Assembly: GCA_026995045.1 (NCBI GenBank)
Contig: JALWPK010000145.1
Coordinates: 1 to 61,682 of the forward strand
From: Gammaproteobacteria bacterium
Lineage (GTDB): Bacteria; Pseudomonadota; Gammaproteobacteria; SZUA-229
DNA length: 61,682 nucleotides
Direction of reading: 5' to 3'
The notes under the pieces are model-generated. The model had not been told where the DNA came from, did not search any database, and saw only the letters and a program-made list of their open reading frames with translations. Shown piece by piece: positions 29,301 to 36,537 of the stretch. Within the stretch, counting starts at the first letter, position 1. Every line of letters begins with the position of its first letter. The translations under genes and the position numbers were made by a program.

Positions 29301-30626
29301 ATGTCGCCGCCTGACACCATTGCCGCCATCGCGACCGCGCCGGGTCAGGGAGGTATTGGCGTCATCCGCATATCAGGCGGGAACACGAATCAGATTGCCC
29401 GGCAACTGCTGGGCGATTTACCAAAGCCGCGTTATGCTCAATTTGCCAGTTTTCGCGATGCGGATAATGAAGTGATTGACCAGGGCATCGCGCTGTATTT
29501 TCCCGCTCCGAACTCCTTTACCGGTGAAGACGTACTCGAACTGCAGGGACATGGCGGCGCCGTCGTACTCGATCGCCTGCTGAAACGCATTATTGAACTG
29601 GGCGCCAGGCCGGCGCGCGCAGGTGAGTTCAGCGAACGCGCATTTCTCAATGACAAAATCGATCTGGTGCAGGCCGAAGCCATCGCCGACCTGATTGCAG
29701 CGGAAAGTGAACAATCCGCCAAAGCAGCGATGCATTCATTGCAGGGAGAGTTTTCCGCCAGCATCGATACCCTGCTGCAGCAATTAATTGAATTGCGCAT
29801 GCATGTTGAATCCACGCTGGACTTCCCCGAAGAAGAAATCGACTTTCTGGCCGACGACATCATCAAGCAAAAACTGCAAGCTATCGTAGATCAACTGCAA
29901 GTCATTCAGAACAACAGCAAACAGGGGCGTTTGCTGAATGAAGGTTTAAAGGTGGTGATCAGCGGCAAACCCAACGCCGGCAAGTCCAGTTTGCTGAATC
30001 TGCTGGCGGGCAGCGACAGCGCCATCGTCAGTGATATCCCCGGCACCACCCGCGATGTGTTGCGTGAAAAAATACAGATACAGGGCGTGCCCCTGCACAT
30101 CGTCGATACCGCAGGCTTGCGTGAAGCCAGTGATGTGATCGAACAGGAAGGCGTGCGCCGCGCGCAAAAAGAAATGCAGCAGGCGGATATCCTGCTTACC
30201 GTCATCGACGCCACCATCGATGCTGTTTTACCTGATGCACAGCCAAACGAAATTCAGGTGCTAAACAAAATCGACTTGGTGCAGGACAAAGGCGTTGATA
30301 CGCCTGACAGTGCTGTCAAACTATCCGCCAAAACCGGCGAAGGTCTGGAGCGGCTGCAACAAAAAATTCTGCAGCTTGCCGGCTATAACAGTCAGCCCGG
30401 CCAAACCACCGGGATTTACACCGCGCGTAGACGGCACTTGCAGGCGCTGCAAAAAACCGCCGACCATCTTGAGCTTGCACAGCGTGCGCTGACGGTGGAA
30501 CAGGCAGGCGAAGTGATGGCTGAAGAACTGCGGCTGGCGCAAAACAGCCTGTCTGAAATCACCGGCGCTTTCAGCAGTGATGACTTGCTGGGAAAAATAT
30601 TCTCCGAATTCTGTATCGGCAAATAA
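29301..30626 (+). CDS. mnmE: tRNA modification GTPase MnmE
   Basis: A 441-residue GTPase that, with MnmG, installs the 5-carboxymethylaminomethyl group on wobble uridine of certain tRNAs. Order: N-terminal tetrahydrofolate-binding domain (1-120), helical domain, an inserted G domain (about 210-370: GKPNAGKSSLLN, DTAGLR, NKID) and the invariant C-terminal CIGK. Its partner gene mnmG lies 9.7 kb away. The two loci are usually closer near the origin. Confidence 0.97.
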   Translation: MSPPDTIAAIATAPGQGGIGVIRISGGNTNQIARQLLGDLPKPRYAQFASFRDADNEVIDQGIALYFPAPNSFTGEDVLELQGHGGAVVLDRLLKRIIELGARPARAGEFSERAFLNDKIDLVQAEAIADLIAAESEQSAKAAMHSLQGEFSASIDTLLQQLIELRMHVESTLDFPEEEIDFLADDIIKQKLQAIVDQLQVIQNNSKQGRLLNEGLKVVISGKPNAGKSSLLNLLAGSDSAIVSDIPGTTRDVLREKIQIQGVPLHIVDTAGLREASDVIEQEGVRRAQKEMQQADILLTVIDATIDAVLPDAQPNEIQVLNKIDLVQDKGVDTPDSAVKLSAKTGEGLERLQQKILQLAGYNSQPGQTTGIYTARRRHLQALQKTADHLELAQRALTVEQAGEVMAEELRLAQNSLSEITGAFSSDDLLGKIFSEFCIGK

Positions 30627-30633
30627 AACGCAT

Positions 30634-31389
30634 TCAGGCTTTGTACAACAATGCCGCGCCACTACCCAGCAACAATACACTGATAATGCGCACGAAGGCG
30701 TCGCGGCTGAGCGCAGTGTGTATCTTGCCGCCGATAAACATGCCCGCGCCACAAACCGGCAGCGCCGCCAGAATGTAGATAAAGGTTTCCAGGTTGTAAA
30801 AGCCCTTGATGGCGTAACCACCGAGACGCATCGCGCCGTCAATCAGGAAAATGGCGGCGAAGGTGGCGCGAAACTCGGTTTTGTCCAGTTTGCGCAGATT
30901 CAGGTAAATCACGTAGAAAGGTCCGCCGGTGCCGAACAGGGTGCCGACAAAACCGCCAAGCAGGCCTGCCGGCGCCGCCGCGCGATTGGAGGCCTTGCCA
31001 AATTTCAGCGGCAACAACTGGTAAATCGCAAATACAATAATGAATGCGCCCAGGCACATCGAAAGGATTTGCGGATTGATGGATTCCATCACATACAGCG
31101 ACAGCATCACACCGAGCAGTGAAAACGGCAGCAACGGCCAGATGTCAGCCCAGACAATACTGTGTTTGTCACTGACGCCATGCGAAGCCGAGCCCAGATA
31201 ATCCAGAAACACCACCATCGGCACCACAATGGTCAAAGGAATGCTGAGCGCGAGCAAAGGCACCGCGATCAACGCCGAGCCGAAGCCGGCGATGCCGCGC
31301 ACCAGATATGCACAAAAAATGACTATCAGGGGAAAGACCAGCGAATTGAGAGTCGCCAGCCATTCTCCCTGACCTCCCAAGTCAAACAT
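30634..31389 (-). CDS. TauE/SafE-family permease (sulfite exporter family)
   Basis: A 251-residue membrane protein with about eight hydrophobic segments. The repeated family motif appears as RGIAGFGSALIAVPLL and later as GLLGGFVGTLFGTGGPFYVIYL. TauE/SafE proteins move sulfite, sulfoacetate or other organic anions across the inner membrane, but substrate cannot be set from sequence. I chose the ATG at 31389 since the upstream 111 codons are not membrane-like and overlap the divergent hydrolase gene. A link to the sulfite dehydrogenase 4 kb away is plausible. Confidence 0.85.
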   Translation of the reverse strand: MFDLGGQGEWLATLNSLVFPLIVIFCAYLVRGIAGFGSALIAVPLLALSIPLTIVVPMVVFLDYLGSASHGVSDKHSIVWADIWPLLPFSLLGVMLSLYVMESINPQILSMCLGAFIIVFAIYQLLPLKFGKASNRAAAPAGLLGGFVGTLFGTGGPFYVIYLNLRKLDKTEFRATFAAIFLIDGAMRLGGYAIKGFYNLETFIYILAALPVCGAGMFIGGKIHTALSRDAFVRIISVLLLGSGAALLYKA

Positions 31390-31523
31390 TACTGTAGCCC
31401 GTAATTTGGTATCATTTGTGGACAGACGGCTTGAAGTTATTGTTATAAAGAATTGCTTCAGCAGATTTTTTTTGCGTCCGAGCGCCACACAATACGGATT
31501 TACCAACAAAAAGCAATGCCTGA

Positions 31524-32294
31524 ATGACACATTGGATACGTTACAAACACAATAACAACAAGGGCTTAGGCGTGCTTGTTGATGATTTGATTCATATATA
31601 TAGTGGAGAGCTGTTCGCCAATCCACAACCTGTTGGGGAAACCATCCCTTTGACCCAGGTAGAAGTCCTGCCGCCCTGCGAGCCAAAAAAATTTCTCGCG
31701 TTGTGGAATAATTTTTACTCACGCGCCGAAAAGGAAGGCTGGGACATTCCCCCCGAGCCGCTTTACTTCACCAAGGTCAGCTCCTGCTTCAACGCCCACG
31801 GGAAGGATATTGTGCGTCCGGCGGAATACGATGGGCCAATCTACTTTGAAGGTGAGCTCGGCATCGTTATTGGCAAAACCTGCCGCCAGGTGGCGGAGAA
31901 TGCAATCGAGGACCATATTTTTGGCTACACCTGCGTGAATGACGTCACCGCCAAGGAAGTGCTGCAACGCGACCCCTCCTTCCCGCAATGGACCCGCGCC
32001 AAAGGTTACGACAGCTTCGGTGTGTTCGGCCCGGTCATCGCGACAGGCATCGAACCGGATGATCTGATTGTCGAGTCGATACTTGATGGTGAAGTTAAAC
32101 AGCAGTACCCGGTTACTGACATGGTGTTCCGTCCGCGCAAGCTGGTCAGCGTGCTGTCGCATTACATGACGCTGGAGCCCGGCGATGTCATCGCGTGCGG
32201 CACCGGGCTGGGCGCCTGCGCCATGCGGAACGGCCAGACCATCGAGATATGCATCAATGGCATCGGCGCACTGCGCAACACCATGCACGGCTGA
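31524..32294 (+). CDS. fumarylacetoacetate hydrolase (FAH) family protein
   Basis: A 256-residue metal-dependent hydrolase or decarboxylase. The family core is present: YEGELGIVIG-like segment (FEGELGIVIG), FGYTCVNDVTAKE, the AKGYDSFGVFGP loop and the closing LEPGDVIACGTGLG. Members cleave C-C bonds in aromatic catabolism or act as oxaloacetate decarboxylases. The exact substrate is unknown. It is divergent from the permease and has 134 bases before the next gene. Confidence 0.88.
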   Translation: MTHWIRYKHNNNKGLGVLVDDLIHIYSGELFANPQPVGETIPLTQVEVLPPCEPKKFLALWNNFYSRAEKEGWDIPPEPLYFTKVSSCFNAHGKDIVRPAEYDGPIYFEGELGIVIGKTCRQVAENAIEDHIFGYTCVNDVTAKEVLQRDPSFPQWTRAKGYDSFGVFGPVIATGIEPDDLIVESILDGEVKQQYPVTDMVFRPRKLVSVLSHYMTLEPGDVIACGTGLGACAMRNGQTIEICINGIGALRNTMHG

Positions 32295-32428
32295 CGCAAA
32301 GCGTTTGTAAATTTTTATCAAGCCAGCCGAATATTGCGTGTTGCCGCCGGCGCAACAGGGTATGCTCGCATTGATTTAACCGAATTTACCCCCATATTGG
32401 ACAACCAACACTTTAACGGAGGCAAGCT

Positions 32429-32839
32429 ATGTTCGAACCCATTCAAATTCCTTTCGGCTGCGTCATGCTGTTTAACGTGGTCGACCTCAAGGAAGGCGTC
32501 ACCATCGAAGATGTCGAGCTGGTGCTCGGTGAAATGTGCAACGTGGTCAAAAACACCTACGGCGATGACAAAGGCGGCTTCATCGGCGGCCAGGTATACA
32601 AATATTCCGGCTTCGTCTCCAATGAAGGCACCATCGGTGATGTCAAGGAAGAAGAATCACACAATGCCCGCATCAAGAACGGCGATATCGTCATCGTCAC
32701 CTACTGGAAATCATTCGAGCAGCATGAAAAGTCGCATGCCGACAAAATCTTCAAGGAAAAATTTTCGAAACTTGCCGAGTTTTGTGATGAAACCTACGAA
32801 GTCGGCTATGAGATGTTATGGCAGGGCGTGCCTGAGTAA
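32429..32839 (+). CDS. uncharacterised 136-residue protein
   Basis: A soluble acidic protein, no signal peptide. An alternating pattern of strands and helices (CVMLFNVVDLKEG, a helix with VELVLGEMCNVV, GDIVIVTYWKSFEQHEKSHAD) recalls dimeric alpha-beta barrel proteins of the antibiotic-monooxygenase type, but this is a fold guess only. A good AACGGAGG ribosome site lies before the ATG. It follows the FAH-family gene and may be co-transcribed. The next 640 bases hold no gene. Confidence 0.75.
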   Translation: MFEPIQIPFGCVMLFNVVDLKEGVTIEDVELVLGEMCNVVKNTYGDDKGGFIGGQVYKYSGFVSNEGTIGDVKEEESHNARIKNGDIVIVTYWKSFEQHEKSHADKIFKEKFSKLAEFCDETYEVGYEMLWQGVPE

Positions 32840-33482
32840 CATCGCATATAAATAGCATCATATTTGCAACGGGCCGTAGCAAAACTGCAATATCGAATTA
32901 CTGGCACTTGTGTCATTACAAGCAGAGCCAAAGCAGACCTCTCTGTCCATGTCGTAGCGAGGAGTGGTAGCGACATAACTCGAGCGAAGCTATTGTAGTT
33001 CGTCGCTGATCGTTTCTACCTATACAGGGATGTATTCAATTGAATTCATACAGGCGAGTAAATACTGTTCCTCTCAACCTATAGTGGTTTTATAGCGTTC
33101 CTCGTAAAGCGCTCCGTATGTACATATGTAACTCAAAGCGCTGTAGGTAACAACGACCAATAGATAAAATGTTTTGGTTATACTGATCAGTGATAGGAGC
33201 TGACAAGCGAATGTATATAGATCGTCAGCAGGATATAGGTATGTATCGATGGTTCATAGCATTTCGTGACTATTACCTCGTTGGATAATACGATGTGGTT
33301 GGCCCTTGGTAAAGTAACTAATAAGACACGATATCAATTCTGTTCCTGAGAGGATCAGTTGACCCACCATTTTCAAAACCACAGTGCTGTGAAAGGAGAA
33401 GCTTGTAAAAAAAATCAGGATTAGATAGTATCGGGCTGAGGAAACCTGAATATGGCTGATCTTATGTAAAGGAAACCGACAA
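32840..33482. other. gene-free, AT-rich region
   Basis: About 640 bases without a protein-like frame. Base composition turns markedly AT-richer than the flanking housekeeping genes from about 33000. I see scattered short palindromes (ATTCAATTGAAT near 33030) but no terminator, riboswitch or transposon end. It probably holds the promoter of the secreted protein at 33483 and marks the edge of foreign DNA. Confidence 0.5.
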
Positions 33483-34298
33483 ATGAAATGCTATAAAATT
33501 ACCTTGACCGCTTCGATACTGCTTCTTTCGCGGATTATAAGTGCTGCACCAATTACTGGACAGGGAACATGGGAATCGACTTTGTTTGCACGTGATCTTG
33601 ATGGGGATTTATCCACTATAGAGGCCTATTATGACTCGGTACTGAATATTACATGGTTGGCAGATGCAAATGTCGGTGCGGGCTCGAGCTTTGATAATGG
33701 GTCTAGCCCGGTCGATGGCAGCATGACGTGGAACAATGCAATGAACTGGGTGGCTAGCCTAGATTTTAATGGGATCAACGGGTGGCGGTTACCAACCTTA
33801 AGTTCAGTAACTGGTGGTACTTTTGATACTAACTTTAGTAATAATGCATCAACAGATTTTGGAACAGCTGGTTCGCAGGGCTGGATTGATGTAAATGGGA
33901 CTCCTGTATCAGAGCTTGGACATATGTTTTACGTAACTTTGGGTAATCTTGGAGGTTGCGTACCAGATAGTGATGTTACTGGGGCTAGCTTTTGCCTAAC
34001 ACCATCTGTTCCTTTCGGCTTATCAAATACAGCGACTTTCTCGAATCTTGGCAACTACCAATTATACTGGAGTGATACTTTACAGACATCAAATACTGCT
34101 TGGTTGTTTTCCAGTTATGATGGGGTTCAAAGTTTTGAAAATATAAATGCAGAATTTGGTGCATGGGCTGTTCATGATGGCGATGTTGGTGTCAGCGTTG
34201 GTGCTGCTGTTATACCGATTCCAGGTGCTTTATGGCTATTTTGTTCAGGCTTTATAGGCTTGTTCGGTTTTGCTGGTCGCCAAAAGAGTGATAAATAG
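33483..34298 (+). CDS. secreted Lcl/DUF1566-like protein with PEP-CTERM-type tail
   Basis: A 271-residue exported protein with a signal peptide (1-21, ending ISA). The mature part has Lcl/DUF1566-type marks: LNITWLADAN, the NAMNWVASLDFNGINGWRLPT block and a later YWSDT. The C-terminus IPIPGALWLFCSGFIGLFG plus basic end is the VPxPxALWLF variant of the exosortase sorting signal. Codon use is AT-rich, unlike nearby core genes, which suggests recent acquisition. A ribosome site AAAGGAAA lies before the ATG. Function is unknown; relatives are often surface or adhesion proteins. Confidence 0.85.
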   Translation: MKCYKITLTASILLLSRIISAAPITGQGTWESTLFARDLDGDLSTIEAYYDSVLNITWLADANVGAGSSFDNGSSPVDGSMTWNNAMNWVASLDFNGINGWRLPTLSSVTGGTFDTNFSNNASTDFGTAGSQGWIDVNGTPVSELGHMFYVTLGNLGGCVPDSDVTGASFCLTPSVPFGLSNTATFSNLGNYQLYWSDTLQTSNTAWLFSSYDGVQSFENINAEFGAWAVHDGDVGVSVGAAVIPIPGALWLFCSGFIGLFGFAGRQKSDK

Positions 34299-34388
34299 AT
34301 CGGATCCGAATTAATTTGTGATTTCCTGCCACTATGCATGTATGATCCAGTCAGGACACCATTTGCTCTGCCACGCCCATTTTATCTT

Positions 34389-34580
34389 CTAATCCCGAGC
34401 GCGCTCCGTACAATCTCGAAGGTACAGATTAATGAGATTTTGATAAGGAATACCCTTCTGTTCAGCCAGGGTTTTGAAGTAGGCAATGGCATCCTCGTCG
34501 AGCCTGATGGTGATTTGCTCCTTCAGCTTCCTAGCATAGGGGTTCTTTCTGGATTTCGAAAAAACGTAATGATCACGCAT
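34389..34580 (-). CDS. brnA: BrnA-family antitoxin (orphan)
   Basis: A 63-residue ribbon-helix-helix protein: ITIRLDEDAIAYFKTLAEQ followed by GIPYQNLINLYLRDC, the BrnA signature. BrnA binds DNA and neutralises the RNase toxin BrnT. Here the toxin gene upstream survives only as a damaged C-terminal piece, so brnA is an orphan that might still repress its own promoter or cross-neutralise another BrnT. Confidence 0.85.
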   Translation of the reverse strand: MRDHYVFSKSRKNPYARKLKEQITIRLDEDAIAYFKTLAEQKGIPYQNLINLYLRDCTERARD

Positions 34581-34584
34581 TTCT

Positions 34585-34696
34585 AAAGGCCTTGTACTTG
34601 CGTATTTCGGATCGGTCTGCTTTTCGGCTGAAATATGCGGATGGTATCCGGTTCTTCACGGTAGCAATGACGGACAACCAGCAACTGTGAATACAC
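34585..34696 (-). pseudogene. brnT: BrnT toxin remnant (C-terminal fragment, frameshifted)
   Basis: Directly upstream of brnA, the minus strand reads QLLVVRHCYREEPDTIRI in one frame. After a shift the next frame reads on as ISAEKQTDPKYASTRPL up to the brnA start. Together these match the end of BrnT proteins (strand with VVVxTxR, then RIISARKA). The first two-thirds of the toxin are missing and the reading frame is broken, so it cannot make toxin. Confidence 0.7.
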
Positions 34697-34747
34697 TATC
34701 AAGCTGATAGTGTGGTCATGCGTTAGCGTACAACTCACTTGCCGAGA

Positions 34748-34790
34748 TTATCGCCAATGCTGCGGTGTTCGCCATGACGGCTGGCGATAA
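34748..34790. terminator. hairpin downstream of soeC
   Basis: A nine-base perfect inverted repeat (TTATCGCCA at 34748-34756, complement at 34782-34790) just past the soeC stop. No clear T-run, so its role as terminator is tentative. Confidence 0.4.
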
Positions 34791-34797
34791 GCCGGCG

Positions 34798-35775
34798 TCA
34801 GATTGTTTGGTAATACAAATTCTGCGGATGATTGGCCTGTGCAAAAAAGAACCAGCGCTCGGCTATCAGACCAATGTATTGCGCAACAAACGCTATCGCA
34901 AATACCGACAGTGCAGGTTGATTGAAACCAACCGCCAGCAAAATCACAGGCGCGACGAACACCATCACAATAAATATCCATTTGATGTTGCGCATGAACA
35001 GTTGCGACATGCCGTGAAAGTATTCGCGGGTGTTGAAAGCGCCCGCCATGAAGCCGCGAGATTTTTGCTGAATCTGCGGGTGGCGCACGCCGATGGCTGT
35101 AGACAGACTGGACTTGTGTTTGATGTGGGCGTTGCGAATCAGCGATGCGGTGCGCGTAGTGAAGGCAAGCAAGGTCAGCACGATCGACCAGCCAGCATAA
35201 AAACTTACCAGTTCGGAATGCGAATACGCGGCAAACGCAGTCGCCAGGGTAAAGCCGGAGGCGCTGCCCAGCAGGATGTAATTGACCACGGTCAGCGGGG
35301 TCGCCCATTCCTGTAAAAACTTGATGCAGGCGTAGATCATGCCGGTGCAGATAAACAGCAGGAAAGCGAGGCCTGTGTTGAGCGCGCCGATGAGCAGGGA
35401 CAGGTCAACATCAACCACGCCACTGATGGTAAACAGTTTGGGATTAAACCCGAAATAATGTATCAGGCCGTAAATTGCGGTGACGCCCATGAAAGCCGGC
35501 AGCACGATCACCTCACGTGACAGCCAGGAGGTGCGCCACATCGCCGCCGAACGCCAGGCGCGTTCCGGGTGGCCGAGGTGAAAGAACGAGGCAATCAACC
35601 CACCGATCAGCAGTACGACAGACAACAGCGCGCCGAAGCCGTAAAAGCTGTGCGAGTCCTGCACCGGCAGCACGTTCAGCACGGAATACACCTGGCCGGT
35701 GTACAGCGCCAGAAACAGGCCCTGGCCGGCGCCGATCAGCGTGGTTAAAAAGATAACGGAAAAAGCAGGATGCAT
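34798..35775 (-). CDS. soeC: sulfite dehydrogenase membrane anchor SoeC (DmsC/NrfD class)
   Basis: A 325-residue integral membrane subunit with about eight hydrophobic segments, of the DmsC anchor family (FFHLGHPERAWRSAAMWRTSWLSREV is family-typical; here residues about 64-89). It would anchor the SoeAB catalytic pair on the cytoplasmic side and pass electrons to quinone. Last gene of soeABC, 22 bases after soeB. The SoeC name depends on SoeA being a sulfite enzyme. Confidence 0.85.
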   Translation of the reverse strand: MHPAFSVIFLTTLIGAGQGLFLALYTGQVYSVLNVLPVQDSHSFYGFGALLSVVLLIGGLIASFFHLGHPERAWRSAAMWRTSWLSREVIVLPAFMGVTAIYGLIHYFGFNPKLFTISGVVDVDLSLLIGALNTGLAFLLFICTGMIYACIKFLQEWATPLTVVNYILLGSASGFTLATAFAAYSHSELVSFYAGWSIVLTLLAFTTRTASLIRNAHIKHKSSLSTAIGVRHPQIQQKSRGFMAGAFNTREYFHGMSQLFMRNIKWIFIVMVFVAPVILLAVGFNQPALSVFAIAFVAQYIGLIAERWFFFAQANHPQNLYYQTI

Positions 35776-35797
35776 AATAAAATCTCGTAATCAGGGG

Positions 35798-36529
35798 TTA
35801 CCAGCTCATGATATCGTCAAGCGTCTGCTCATCATCATCCGGCATCGGCAACTGACGCTCTTTGTAAAGCGGGTTGTCGACGCGCACCAGCTCATCCTTG
35901 TGAATGGTGATGCGGGTCTTGCGCCGCGGCAAATAATGGTTCGCCGGTTTGGTGCCCCACTCCGGCATCAACTGATAACCGCCGTTTTCGCGGATGTTGA
36001 CCGACACGTCCGATTCCGGGTCGTTGACATCGCCGAACAGGCGCGCGCTGGTCGGGCAGGCCAGCACACAGGCGGGTTTGCGTTCTGGTTCCGGCAGCGA
36101 TTCGTCGTAAATGCGGTCGACGCAAAGTGTGCATTTTTTCATCACTTTCTGATTTTCATCCAGCTCGCGCGCGCCATACGGGCAGGCCCAGGAACAGTAT
36201 TTGCAGCCGATGCACTTGTCATAATCGACCAGCACAATGCCGTCTTCCTCGCGCTTGTAACTGGCGCCGGTCGGACACACCGGCACGCACGGCGGTTCCT
36301 CGCAGTGCAAGCAGCTTTTGGGGAAGTGCACGGTCTGGGTGTTGGGAAACTCGCCGACTTCAAAGGTTTGCACGCGGTTGAAAAACGTGCCGGTCGGGTC
36401 TTCCGCATACGGGTTGCAGTCGGACAGAAAACCGGCGCTGCCCGAAGTGTTCCACTCCTTGCAACTGGTGACGCAGGCGTGACAGCCGACACAGACGTTT
36501 AAATCGATTACTAAAGCCAGTTGTTTCAT
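35798..36529 (-). CDS. soeB: sulfite dehydrogenase iron-sulfur subunit SoeB
   Basis: A 243-residue electron-transfer subunit with four Cys clusters: CVGCHACVTSC, CLHCEEPPCVPVCP, CIGCKYCSWACP and CTLC...CVLACP, enough for four [4Fe-4S] centres. No signal peptide, so the complex is cytoplasmic like SoeABC of purple sulfur bacteria. It lies eight bases after soeA and carries electrons from the molybdenum subunit to SoeC. Confidence 0.9.
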   Translation of the reverse strand: MKQLALVIDLNVCVGCHACVTSCKEWNTSGSAGFLSDCNPYAEDPTGTFFNRVQTFEVGEFPNTQTVHFPKSCLHCEEPPCVPVCPTGASYKREEDGIVLVDYDKCIGCKYCSWACPYGARELDENQKVMKKCTLCVDRIYDESLPEPERKPACVLACPTSARLFGDVNDPESDVSVNIRENGGYQLMPEWGTKPANHYLPRRKTRITIHKDELVRVDNPLYKERQLPMPDDDEQTLDDIMSW

Positions 36530-36537
36530 GTTGACGC

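Noticed and set aside
33360-33480. Possible c-di-GMP riboswitch before the AT-rich secreted gene
   Set aside because: The expected conserved GEMM bases and pairing are not present.
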